Positions 8,801 through 16,560 of a DNA stretch of 38,788 nucleotides are shown piece by piece. Made by a program: the position numbers and the translations under genes. This DNA is from Candidatus Melainabacteria bacterium (GTDB taxonomy: Bacteria > Cyanobacteriota > Vampirovibrionia > Obscuribacterales > Obscuribacteraceae), in the NCBI GenBank assembly GCA_003153555.1, contig PLZS01000067.1:1-38788 (forward strand), written 5' to 3'. The notes under the pieces are model-generated. The model worked only from the letters and a program-made list of their open reading frames with translations. It had not been told where the DNA came from and made no database searches. Within the stretch, counting starts at the first letter, position 1. The number at the start of each line of letters is the position of its first letter.

Positions 8801-9371
8801 GGTTAGAAACGATGCGCTCGTATAGGTATCGATCGATGTTGACGAAAAGATTTGCCGATTGAGGGTCATAGGTCAGAGTAATATTTCTCGAGGCAATTAT
8901 TGACTGAAAGTCCGAGACGACAGCTCCGGTTAATACAGCTACGTCAACAGGCTGCCGGCTGACTTGAATTGAGCCAGACTCGGCATTCGAAAAATCAAGC
9001 AGCCCAGAGACCATTTGCAGCAATCTAACTGAGTTGTTGTGAATTGTCCTCAGCAGAGCATTTTGATCGTCAGTAAGCGAGCCGTGGTTGCCCATCAGCA
9101 ATGATTCAAGCGGAGCCAGGATAAGGGTTAGAGGAGTACGGAGTTCGGTGGATACATTGGCGAGCAGCGTGGTTCTCCGGTCTGATGGATTTTGCTTGGC
9201 ATTCTTGCTTTCGCCACCAAGAAAGCCGGCCTTAAGTTCCTTTGTACTCTCCAACTTACCAGGCGGGTTCTCGGTGGATGCGCCTGGAGCGTCCGAGAAA
9301 TCAGAACCGCTCTTGGATGGAGAGCCAAGCCCTCGTAAAATCTTCAGTGTACTCTTGAAAAACCGGCGCAT
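5892..9371 (-). CDS. Cytoplasmic hybrid histidine kinase with two kinase modules, three receivers and HPt
   Basis: 1159 residues from ATG 9371 (GGTGG 6 nt upstream; TTG at 9377 is too close to that SD). No membrane segment; a disordered N-terminus (1-65). Order: HisKA (66-130), HATPase (175-290, N-box NLISNAVKF, DTGVGIP, GVGLGLAL), receiver 1 (325-440), coiled coil (440-495), HisKA 2 with MSHEIRTPIN (His504), HATPase 2 (605-720, DTGIGMP, GGTGLGLSI), receiver 2 (742-864), receiver 3 (896-1015, MDCQMPEMDG, Asp945), HPt (1050-1145, AAHELKGSC, His1097). The first HisKA reads VSTELRTPL, with Thr75 in place of the phospho-His; receiver 1 reads LAAVMLP (Ala373) and receiver 2 IVELVMP (Glu796) where Asp is expected. 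I checked these codons in the DNA. So one clean relay His504-Asp945-His1097 remains. No sensor domain and no cognate response regulator adjacent. Confidence 0.92.
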   Translation of the reverse strand: MRRFFKSTLKILRGLGSPSKSGSDFSDAPGASTENPPGKLESTKELKAGFLGGESKNAKQNPSDRRTTLLANVSTELRTPLTLILAPLESLLMGNHGSLTDDQNALLRTIHNNSVRLLQMVSGLLDFSNAESGSIQVSRQPVDVAVLTGAVVSDFQSIIASRNITLTYDPQSANLFVNIDRYLYERIVSNLISNAVKFTMSGGLVKVSLRHENERLILSVSDTGVGIPDETLKSLFKEFKQLNEVSSRHVEGVGLGLALVREYADLLSGTVSVRSGTGQGSLFTVDVFAPLTALPLLPKLESPVVQALTVAPYQHKQEANRQLPRVLIAENNAELASYIQGLLNDMCMTKLAGDGEHALALVAEWHPDLILAAVMLPKRDGLSLCREVKSRPDTSVIPVVLLTPLTQREAMLQGWEAGADEYLFKPFHPAELVTRVRSLLRSVQQRKRAQEQIERLNEALEKRVIELANANRELKSLASKLEQARDQALEASRFKSVFLANMSHEIRTPINGVISMSDMLMRTRLNDEQVEIANIIQDSAKSLLDIINDILDFSKIEAGKLELEIVDFELLHVVEGTAELIADQARQKKLSLMTYVAPDVPTSLRGDPGRLRQILLNLLSNAIKFTDGGEVVVQATLETMDEKRCRVRFSVQDTGIGMPQEAVYRLFQPFTQADGSITRRYGGTGLGLSIAKLLVELLGGRIGVRSTEGKGSTFWFSVPLERSHAKPEQPIDLDKFDLEHTKVLLVDALEGTAKIIQDYTSSWGMRNEAVPSLDEALSALRIASEAGDPFDLAIVELVMPDMAGLEFSRAVNADPVLSKTKLILCTAEDKGRLGEGALQAGFSAYLIKPLKQSRLLDCIALVLNASTDAAEATSSAYMPPRLNTTAEMTVFQKTGMVLVAEDNPVNQKVALMLLKELGFSAHVVGSGLEAVEVLNHTPYSLILMDCQMPEMDGFEATGAIRRAEALTGRHIPIIAMTAHAMQGDREKCIASGMDDYVSKPVTAAKLKEVLVRWFKTDSAAWRGVQPITSVKTDIISGGGPRQPEPCLLNFESLRDTCGDDGAIELIGVFTSSTDTLLARIYDAITAKDSVKLKSAAHELKGSCGSMGSTEMSALCKEMEQAALAENWDLAPTLYMQIHSVYENVQAYCKEILEAYSPTP

Positions 9372-9742
9372 AGGCAACCACCGTGCGTCCTTAGGTAATG
9401 GTTGAAAGCTGACGCTTTAATACGGACTAGTAACCACTTTCATTATGACTGACCAAAGCCTGACTCGGCTCTAGGTAGGGGGATAAATAAACCACTCAAA
9501 CCTATAATTTATCACTTCCGCCCGAAGTACTAGATTCATCTCAATTGTGTCCGCTACCACCACATTTGATACCGCGCAACCGAGAATGAAGCCTGGTATC
9601 TCAGACTATTATGCTACAATATGCCATCCGCCAGCACTGGAGTCCACCCCTTCAAGAGCGACAATTAAGTGGACGATACAAGAAGATTCACTTACAGAAA
9701 GCAAAAAAGATTGGCGAAATGTAAAAGTTGACTGACTCTAGG
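9372..9742. other. Intergenic region between TPR gene and hybrid kinase
   Basis: 371 bp with no convincing gene. A 62-codon plus-strand frame (9547-9735) starts at GTG without SD and shows no domain. An AT-rich block (9486-9512) may contain the kinase promoter, but no -35/-10 pair with proper spacing could be assigned. No terminator hairpin was found behind the TPR gene. Confidence 0.4.
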
Positions 9743-11812
9743 CTACAAGGTTGACAGGCGCGAGAACAAGCTGGGTTTAGGCTGACTAGCAGATTGTTCG
9801 GCTTTCAAAGCTTTAGTCTCCAGCTTGGCCACTCGTTTTTGCAGTTTATCTTGCGTTGAGGCCGGCACGCCAGGCGCTAACTCCAGGTAGGCTTTGTATT
9901 GAGCAATAGTTTCTCTAATCGTTTTGCTAGTCTGTTCGGGCAGCTTTTCTATAGTCTGGGCCAGAAAGAGATGCGTATCGGCTACCCGCGGATCCTCGTA
10001 AGCAGCCAATTTGTATTTATCTATCGCGCTGGTCAGTTGCCGACTGCGAGACAGATCATTAGCCAGATTCAAGTTCTGCTTAGCTTCCTCGCGAGCTTTA
10101 AAAATGAGATCCATACCTCTATTCGCGCGTTCCGCCTGCCCAACAAAGCCTGCTGCGCGCTTGTATGCCAATTCAGCCGACGACAAATCCTTGATGATCA
10201 ATGCCAGGTCTCCAATAGCAAACAATTGGGCTGGATTGCTTGTGGAATGTATCGCCTTCATCATTTGGTCGGCGGCTTCGTTGTATTTTCCCTGTGCCAT
10301 AAGAGTCTCAGCAAAGGCCGGGCGATCAGCATCAGTCTGTGGCAGTGGCAGCTTCGATATACCGACAGGTTGACCAGACAGAGCTCGTAACTTGGCTTCT
10401 ACCAAGCGGAGTTGAACATCGGTTGGATTCAACTTGATCGCTCTTTGGATCAAAATATTCGCCTGTCCATAATCATTTGAAGCGAAATATGCACCAGATG
10501 ATTCTCTCTGCGCTTTTAGATAAAGTGCCCTGGTCAGTCCTTCTACAGGCGCAGCTGTACTGGGGGCAGCCTCTGATGCAAGTTCGAAGTTTTTGATCGC
10601 CTGATCAAATTTGTCAATGCGCAGACTATCGTTTGCGATTCGGGCGAGCAACTCCGGTTCATTTGGCATAACTTCCAAACCAGAGTGCAATTCAGCAATT
10701 GCCATTTCCATATCGCCTCTCGATTCGGCAACACTGGCTATGCTCAAATAGGGTGCTGCATTTTCAGGCTTAATCCGAATCGCTTCCTTGAATTCCTTAA
10801 CAGCGGCGACACTATTGCCCTGCGCCTCATACACTTTGCCGAGCAACTGATGCACAGGCGAGCTATTGGGATTCTGATAAAGTGAAATGTTCAATTCAGC
10901 CACTGCGGCTTCCAGACGGTTTTGCTTGAAAGCCACCTGCGCCATACCAAAGTGCGCCGTCGAATTGCCCGAATTAATAGAGATAGCTTTCTTGAGACTC
11001 TCAGTCGCTTCGCTCAATTTGTTCTGCAATACCTGAACCAGACCGAGTTGCGCATAAGCATTTGAATAGTGGGGATCAAGTTTAATCGCACCGAGAAACG
11101 CTTGTGCAGCACGATCAGTGCGACCTTCTTCTTTGTACACTCGCCCAAGCAAATAGTGCGCTTCTACGACACGCGGATCAGCGTCTAGCGCCAGATTGCA
11201 CTCACGCCCAGCTTCCTTGAGGAGGACAGCACGGCTTTTAATGACTGTGTTGTTGGAAGACTGCAGTCTGTTCAAAAGGACCATCGCCTTGCCGCAGTGA
11301 GCGACAGGGTTGTTCGGATCTACTTTCAGCAGTTTATCAAACTGCTCATCAGCCGCATCAAGCTTAAATTGGCGTCCGAGAGCCATTCCCAACCCAGCAA
11401 TCGCGTCGGCATCTTTCGAATTTGTGTTTAAAACGGCTTTGTATATCTCTGCGGCTTCCGAATATTTGCCTTCCAACATTAAATCGTCAGCCTTGATCAG
11501 TTCCTTCCGAACCGACGCGCGCAGTTCGGGCGTTGATGCAGGAGTAGCGGCGACAGGAGGGGAATCCCCAGGAGCAGACGGAGCAGCAGTCGAAGCATTG
11601 GAATCTTGCCCGCTCACGGCAAGCGGGCAAGATATCAAGCACGTGCTCGATGCAGCAAGAATTAGCCGAGAAAATCGGCTGAGCTGGCGAAATCCTATGC
11701 GAGATACTTCCAGGATAGGCGCCTCAAGCCGACCGCTTGAGACCGGGTACCCAGCTGGCCTGGCTCGGGCGCGGTGACTATGCTCGGATACCGCTGAACG
11801 TGTAGGGATCAT
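9743..11812 (-). CDS. Exported TPR-repeat protein
   Basis: 689 residues from ATG 11812, chosen for AGAGG 4-5 nt upstream rather than the GTG at 11830. A 45-residue basic N-terminal extension precedes a hydrophobic segment (LILAASSTCLISCPLAV, about residues 50-66), so it is probably exported or anchored by an unusually late signal. At least ten TPRs follow from about residue 105 to 420, with clear W/L-G-A-Y/F-A-P spacing (for example AEIYKAVLNTNSKDADAIAG, AHYLLGRVYKEEGRTDRAA). After a less regular stretch there is another repeat block (about 500-640). TPRs bind partner proteins; no enzyme domain is present. It lies divergent to the zinc-ribbon gene and 371 bp from the kinase gene. Role probably scaffolding of an envelope complex; partner unknown. 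Confidence 0.82.
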   Translation of the reverse strand: MIPTRSAVSEHSHRARARPAGYPVSSGRLEAPILEVSRIGFRQLSRFSRLILAASSTCLISCPLAVSGQDSNASTAAPSAPGDSPPVAATPASTPELRASVRKELIKADDLMLEGKYSEAAEIYKAVLNTNSKDADAIAGLGMALGRQFKLDAADEQFDKLLKVDPNNPVAHCGKAMVLLNRLQSSNNTVIKSRAVLLKEAGRECNLALDADPRVVEAHYLLGRVYKEEGRTDRAAQAFLGAIKLDPHYSNAYAQLGLVQVLQNKLSEATESLKKAISINSGNSTAHFGMAQVAFKQNRLEAAVAELNISLYQNPNSSPVHQLLGKVYEAQGNSVAAVKEFKEAIRIKPENAAPYLSIASVAESRGDMEMAIAELHSGLEVMPNEPELLARIANDSLRIDKFDQAIKNFELASEAAPSTAAPVEGLTRALYLKAQRESSGAYFASNDYGQANILIQRAIKLNPTDVQLRLVEAKLRALSGQPVGISKLPLPQTDADRPAFAETLMAQGKYNEAADQMMKAIHSTSNPAQLFAIGDLALIIKDLSSAELAYKRAAGFVGQAERANRGMDLIFKAREEAKQNLNLANDLSRSRQLTSAIDKYKLAAYEDPRVADTHLFLAQTIEKLPEQTSKTIRETIAQYKAYLELAPGVPASTQDKLQKRVAKLETKALKAEQSASQPKPSLFSRLSTL

Positions 11813-12177
11813 GCTACCTCTTTCCGACACTAACGATAGTAATGGTAGTCCGATCGACGCCGCTGTTGAGTCGAAGTTCCGAAACGCACATTACGCTTCT
11901 TAAAGGATCCAGCCCTGGCAACGATTTAGGCGTTTAGATTAACTCAAATAATAGTTGACGTCTAATAATTTGACATCACCAGAACTTCTAAATTTTGTCT
12001 GCCTTCATTTGTGAATCGAATACACAAATTGCGCACAAACACTGCATAAGATAATGACTCGAACTCTGTAGACACGTTCAATGCGACGGTAGTACAGAAG
12101 TCGACACACAAATTATTGGCGGCGAGCCTCTATTTTAGGATTCCCAAGTAACCCATCAAACGGCCAGGTAAAAAGTA
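11813..12177. other. Divergent intergenic region upstream of zinc-ribbon gene
   Basis: 365 bp of AT-rich DNA between diverging genes. It contains the palindrome at 12007-12029, TTGAC-like hexamers at 11954 and 11970 that lack properly spaced -10 boxes, and TAAGAT near 12047 as a possible -10. CACAAATT recurs at 12023 and about 12115. No ORF or RNA gene was recognised. Confidence 0.4.
12007..12029. promoter_or_regulatory. Candidate operator palindrome ATTTGTG-N9-CACAAAT
   Basis: Two perfect 7-bp arms separated by 9 bp lie within the divergent promoter region about 150 nt before the zinc-ribbon start. The right half-site CACAAATT recurs near 12115. Spacing of about one and a half helical turns between half-site centres is typical of dimeric repressors, but no regulator is adjacent. 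Confidence 0.3.
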
Positions 12178-12516
12178 ATGGAAAAATCTTGCACAGTTGA
12201 TAAGGATTTGACATGTCGCGATTGTCGATCCACATTTGTCTTCTCTGGAGCGGAACAAGATTTTTTCAAAGAGAAAGGACTTAGTAACGAACCGAAGAGA
12301 TGCCCGAACTGCCGACTACTGTCCCGAAGTCAACGCCCTGGGAGCGTAGTGCAACAAACAGCAGAAGTTCCATGTAGCAGCTGCCAACGACTGACACGCG
12401 TGCCGTTTTTGCCCAATGGTCACAAACCAGTTTTATGCAATACCTGTTTTTATTCCAAGAAAGACAGTATTGCTGTCCCTACCAGCGAAGAACATGTAAT
12501 GTCAGCCTCGCGCTAG
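12178..12516 (+). CDS. Double zinc-ribbon protein (zinc-ribbon trcl-type domain)
   Basis: 112 residues, ATG start with AGG about 9 nt upstream. The N-terminal half matches the small zinc-ribbon family: CRDC (Cys13/Cys16), the conserved TFVFSGAEQDFFKEKGL block, then CPNC (Cys42/Cys45). A second ribbon follows: CSSC (66/69), the RVPFLPNGHKPVLC block and CNTC (87/90). Eight cysteines in four CxxC knuckles would bind two zinc ions. Such proteins are widespread and uncharacterised; nucleic-acid binding or RNA-polymerase association is often supposed but not shown. The gene is monocistronic, closed by the strong terminator at 12540-12570, just before the ligase genes. Confidence 0.82.
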   Translation: MEKSCTVDKDLTCRDCRSTFVFSGAEQDFFKEKGLSNEPKRCPNCRLLSRSQRPGSVVQQTAEVPCSSCQRLTRVPFLPNGHKPVLCNTCFYSKKDSIAVPTSEEHVMSASR

Positions 12517-12539
12517 AACCGAAATTAACTGCGATAGAA

Positions 12540-12570
12540 ACGGCGGTGCGCGATCACCGTCGTTTTTTTT
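12540..12570 (+). terminator. Rho-independent terminator after zinc-ribbon gene
   Basis: A 9-bp stem (12540-12548 with 12555-12563, one G-T pair, otherwise complementary), loop CGCGAT, runs directly into eight T (12563-12570). It lies 24 nt behind the stop codon at 12516 and separates the gene from the DNA-ligase pair. Confidence 0.88.
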
Positions 12571-12678
12571 AGCAATGGCAGCTCAAAGACAGGCCACGGC
12601 ACTTAAGTAGTAATATGCTTCCGATTGGCACCGTCGCGCCGTCACTTTCGTCTGGAACTGAAACCGCAGGAGAATCCA

Positions 12679-13698
12679 ATGCTGCCGATCGCGAAAGACT
12701 ATGAGCCCATGGAAGCGACGTTGACAAATGATATTCCGCGAGGTGAAGGCTGGCAGTATGAGCCAAAATGGGATGGCTTTCGTTGCCTCGCATTTAAAGA
12801 TAGTGAAGACATTCAACTTCAATCAAAGAGCGGACGTGGTCTAGGAAGGTATTTCCCCGAAATTCTCCAAGCTCTTTCGATACTGAAGGCCGACCACTTT
12901 GTGATCGATTCGGAAATCGTCATTCCTGCCGGAGACGGGTTCTCCTTCGACGATTTATTGCAAAGGATACATCCTGCCGCAAGCAGAATTAAAAAGCTAG
13001 CGCACGAAACACCGGCAGTGATGATTGTGTTTGACATACTGGCGGATACTAGCGGCGAATCGTTGGTACTCAAGCCGCTGCGCCATCGGCGCGAAGCACT
13101 CGAAGAGTTTGGACGCAAGTATCTCAAGGGCAACTCACAAATAATAATCTCGCCTGCCACCACCGATGCGAACGTCACAGATGATTGGCTGAAGAAGATG
13201 GGAAATCGCCTCGACGGCATCGTCGCAAAGCGCCTCGATATGGCCTATCAATCAGGAAATCGGAAGGGCATGAACAAGATAAAAAAGCTTCGCAGCGTTG
13301 ATTGCGTAGTCGGTGGTTTTCGTTATGGAAGTGCTGGAAAGAAGTCAATCGGGTCGCTGCTGTTGGGGCTTCACGATGAAAAAGGACTGCTCAATCATGT
13401 CGGTTTCAGCTCATCTTTTACAGCCAAGGAGCGTGTGGAATTGGTCGAAAAGCTAGAGCCCCTGATCGAAAAGCCTGGTTTCACAGGCGACGCACCAGGT
13501 GGTCCGAGCCGTTGGAGCACAGAAAGAAGCACCGAATGGGAACCGCTGTCCAATGTTCTAGTGGCGGAGGTCACGTATGATCACTTCACTAATGGAAGAT
13601 TCAGACACGGCACCCGCTTCGTTCGCTGGAGACCGGACAAGGACCCCAGGCAATGTACATATGACCAAGTCCACGGATACGTGACTCCAGCCGTGTAG
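12679..13698 (+). CDS. ligC: ATP-dependent DNA ligase (LigC/LigD ligase-domain type)
   Basis: 339 residues from ATG 12679, which has AGGAG 6 nt upstream; the frame is open back to a TTG at 12625. Motif I is YEPKWDGFR with nucleophilic Lys30, followed by an RxG-like SGRGLGRYFPE, the VIDSEIVI motif (III), FDILADT (IIIa), DGIVAKR (IV) and the K.K motif V (MNKIKKL). The C-terminal OB-fold region contains FSSSFTAKERVEL and ends with VRWRPDKDP (motif VI area). Size and order fit stand-alone bacterial LigC enzymes that seal nicks using ATP and often assist base-excision repair or end joining. Only 57 nt separate it from ligD, so the two are likely one operon. No signal of truncation. Confidence 0.9.
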   Translation: MLPIAKDYEPMEATLTNDIPRGEGWQYEPKWDGFRCLAFKDSEDIQLQSKSGRGLGRYFPEILQALSILKADHFVIDSEIVIPAGDGFSFDDLLQRIHPAASRIKKLAHETPAVMIVFDILADTSGESLVLKPLRHRREALEEFGRKYLKGNSQIIISPATTDANVTDDWLKKMGNRLDGIVAKRLDMAYQSGNRKGMNKIKKLRSVDCVVGGFRYGSAGKKSIGSLLLGLHDEKGLLNHVGFSSSFTAKERVELVEKLEPLIEKPGFTGDAPGGPSRWSTERSTEWEPLSNVLVAEVTYDHFTNGRFRHGTRFVRWRPDKDPRQCTYDQVHGYVTPAV

Positions 13699-13755
13699 AC
13701 TAAGGAACCAGCAATTACTTTTCACCTCCCTTTGAAAGATTCCTGGATTGTCTAA

Positions 13756-16560
13756 ATGCTCAACGAATACAACCGCAAACGCGACTTTAAAAAAACGCCC
13801 GAACCAAGTGGCAAAGATCACGCTCGGCTATGCGGATCTCTAAAATTTGTGATTCAGAAACATGCCGCACGCCGTCTTCACTACGACTTCCGCCTGGAAA
13901 TTGACGGAGTGCTGGTATCATGGGCAGTGCCGAAAGGACCGGCTCTCGATCCCAAAGAAAAAAGGCTAGCCGTGCAGACTGAAGATCACCCAATGGATTA
14001 TGGTGACTTTGAAGGTATTATTCCGAAAGGTGAGTATGGTGGCGGCGAGGTAATCGTTTGGGATAGTGGCACATACACACCCGATGAAGATGGCAAATTA
14101 TCCTGGGGCGATCTCGAAGAAGCTCAAAAGCGCATGCGAGAAGGCTTTAAGAAGGGTAAAATCTCAATCTTTTTGGAAGGAAGCAAACTTAAAGGTTCAT
14201 GGACTCTTGTCAAACTAAAAAAGACCGATAAAGAATGGCTTTTGATCAAGCACAGCGATCCATTTGCGCGCACGGACAAAGATCCAACCGATGAGGAGCA
14301 ATCGGTTCTATCCGGACGGACTTTAGCGGACATCAAAGCAGGTAAACCAGCCCCCAAAGTTAGCTCAGCCCAAAAGATTGAAACAGGAACGCCTAAGCCA
14401 TTTCCTACTTCAATCAAACCAATGTTTGCTAGCCTGGCTGACGCACCATTTACAAAAGAAGGTTGGGTATTTGAGCCAAAAATGGATGGCATCCGCGCCA
14501 TAGCCTATATCCAAGACGGCAATGTGACTCTGAAATCACGGAATAATCTGGACCTTACCGGGCAATATCCAACTCTTGTTTCAAGTTTGAAAAAGTACAA
14601 GGGCAGTTTCGTACTGGACGGGGAGATCATTGCTCTTAACGAAAAAGGCAGACCATCATTTCAGCATTTGCAGCAACGCCTGGGATTAACTAAGGATGCG
14701 GATATTCGAAGTGCGGAAACAAAAACTCCGATATTTTATTACGTCTTCGACATAGTTTACTGCAATGGTCTCAGTCTGGAGAAAAAACCGCTCACGACGC
14801 GTCGAGAAATTCTCGTTCAACAAATTACTCCATCGCAAAACATTCGCATCATCGAACAATTTCAAAATGATGGAGAATCTGCCTACGAAGCATGTGTAGC
14901 CAATGAGCTAGAAGGCGTGGTGGGCAAGCGTGTGGATAGCTTGTACGAGATGGGTCGACGTTCAAAGAGTTGGTTGAAAATCAAATCGACGATGAGCTCA
15001 GAGTTTCTGATCTGTGGTTACACCGAAGGAACTGGTGCGCGCAATCACACTTTTGGCTCGCTACTCATAGGGATGCACGATGCTCAAGGCCAGCTCGTTT
15101 ATGTCGGCGGGGTTGGCACAGGGTTTGACGATAACAAATTAAAGCACCTAATGAAGTTGATGAAACCGCTAATAGTGGGTAAGTGTCCCTTCGGTAAAAA
15201 ACCACCGGGGAAATTAAATCCAACCTGGGTAAAACCAGAATTGATTGCTGAAATCAAATTCGCAGAATGGACACAAGACAAAATTCTTCGCGCACCTGTT
15301 TTCTTGAGATTACGAGAAGATATAAATCCCGAAGAAGTTAAGCCCATGCCGATCGTAGAGACGAAGAATCTAAAGTCGGTTAAACCGAAGGCAACCCCAA
15401 AAACTGAGAAGGCTACGAGCACCAACCAGGAGGATTCCATGACTGCAGATATTCTCGAGCAGTTGAATACCGACAAGGAAAAACTCGAACTCGAAGTTGA
15501 AGGCAATAAAATTCCTTTTTCCAATTTGAACAAAGTTTTCTGGCCCGGCACCGCCAACATGGAACCCGTCACGAAGCGCGATTACGCAATCTATCTTGCG
15601 AAAGTAGCTCCTTACTTGTTGCCACATTTGAGAGACCGATTAATCACAATGGTCAGATTTCCAAACGGCATTGCGCAAGGACGGTTTTATCAGAAGCATT
15701 GGGAGCAAAAGTTGCCACCATTTGTGGAGACTATCAGACACTTCACTGAACATGCAGGACACGATCAAGATTTTCTTGTCTGCAACAATATTTCGACCTT
15801 GCTCTGGCTAGCGCAAATCGCTGATTTAGAACTGCACACGTCACATACTAGAAACAATCCCGAACCGGAAGGTTCGACACTATCGCGCAACTATACGGGC
15901 AGCGTGGAGAATCTCGAGCAATCTCTACTCAATTATCCTGACTATCTTGTCTTCGACCTCGATCCATATTCATACAGTGGAAAAGAGAAAAAGGGAGAAG
16001 AACCCGAGCTTCACCAGAAGGGTTTCAAACAAGCTTGCGACCTTGCCTTCTGGCTAAAGGAGTTGCTCGACAGCTTGAAGATCGAATCATTTATCAAAAC
16101 ATCAGGAAGAACTGGATTACACATCTACATTCCAATCATAAGAACGATCGACTACGATACCGTGCGCACTCTGTCTGAAATCATCGGCAGACAGATTCTC
16201 AAAGACCATCCTGAAGATGTGACTATGGATTGGGCGATCGTGAAACGCACCGGTAAAGTGTTTCTCGATCATAATATGAATGCCAGAAGCAAAACTCTGG
16301 GCTCGATCTATTCACCACGGGTAGCACCAGAAGCGACGATCTCGACCCCCATCGAGTGGAGCGAGCTGCGCAAAATTTACCCTCATGATTTCACGATGCA
16401 TTCAGTGCCTGAGCGCCTCAAAGAGAAAGGCGATTTGTGGGCAGATATTTTGAATCACAAAAACGATTTGGAAAAACTTTTGATCAACACTGACAAATCA
16501 CCGGCAGTGATCGGTCCCCAAATCGCCGCAAAACAGAAAAAGAACAAATCCGCAAGCTAG
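13756..16560 (+). CDS. ligD: Multifunctional non-homologous end-joining protein LigD (phosphoesterase-ligase-polymerase)
   Basis: 934 residues. The 3'-phosphoesterase domain (about 1-170) keeps the metal ligands His36, His42, Asp44, Arg46 and His78 (HAARRLHYDFRLE, EDHPMDYGDFEG). The ATP-ligase domain (215-525) has motif I FEPKMDGIR (Lys242), LDGEII, FDIVY, EGVVGKR and the OB fold. A Lys/Pro/Thr-rich linker (525-570) leads to the primase-polymerase domain (575-915) with DLD metal residues Asp734/Asp736, SGRTGLHIYIP (His789) and Asp838. In the family LigD trims, fills and seals Ku-bound breaks; no ku gene is in the window. The ATG at 13756 has no strong SD, whereas an in-frame ATG at 15439 does (see separate entry). 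The stop overlaps the convergent TPR gene by 4 bp. Confidence 0.94.
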   Translation: MLNEYNRKRDFKKTPEPSGKDHARLCGSLKFVIQKHAARRLHYDFRLEIDGVLVSWAVPKGPALDPKEKRLAVQTEDHPMDYGDFEGIIPKGEYGGGEVIVWDSGTYTPDEDGKLSWGDLEEAQKRMREGFKKGKISIFLEGSKLKGSWTLVKLKKTDKEWLLIKHSDPFARTDKDPTDEEQSVLSGRTLADIKAGKPAPKVSSAQKIETGTPKPFPTSIKPMFASLADAPFTKEGWVFEPKMDGIRAIAYIQDGNVTLKSRNNLDLTGQYPTLVSSLKKYKGSFVLDGEIIALNEKGRPSFQHLQQRLGLTKDADIRSAETKTPIFYYVFDIVYCNGLSLEKKPLTTRREILVQQITPSQNIRIIEQFQNDGESAYEACVANELEGVVGKRVDSLYEMGRRSKSWLKIKSTMSSEFLICGYTEGTGARNHTFGSLLIGMHDAQGQLVYVGGVGTGFDDNKLKHLMKLMKPLIVGKCPFGKKPPGKLNPTWVKPELIAEIKFAEWTQDKILRAPVFLRLREDINPEEVKPMPIVETKNLKSVKPKATPKTEKATSTNQEDSMTADILEQLNTDKEKLELEVEGNKIPFSNLNKVFWPGTANMEPVTKRDYAIYLAKVAPYLLPHLRDRLITMVRFPNGIAQGRFYQKHWEQKLPPFVETIRHFTEHAGHDQDFLVCNNISTLLWLAQIADLELHTSHTRNNPEPEGSTLSRNYTGSVENLEQSLLNYPDYLVFDLDPYSYSGKEKKGEEPELHQKGFKQACDLAFWLKELLDSLKIESFIKTSGRTGLHIYIPIIRTIDYDTVRTLSEIIGRQILKDHPEDVTMDWAIVKRTGKVFLDHNMNARSKTLGSIYSPRVAPEATISTPIEWSELRKIYPHDFTMHSVPERLKEKGDLWADILNHKNDLEKLLINTDKSPAVIGPQIAAKQKKNKSAS
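15428..15441 (+). promoter_or_regulatory. Internal SD and in-frame ATG at the polymerase-domain boundary of ligD
   Basis: AGGAGG (15428-15433), 5 nt spacer, ATG (15439-15441, codon 562 of ligD). The site falls in the Lys/Thr-rich linker just before the polymerase domain, in the correct frame. Translation from here would give a separate polymerase of about 373 residues. It is a better ribosome site than that of ligD itself. Confidence 0.6.

Noticed and set aside
9547..9735. 62-codon plus-strand ORF in the spacer before the hybrid kinase
   Set aside because: GTG start without SD, no domain, no signal peptide; looks like chance in an AT-rich gap.
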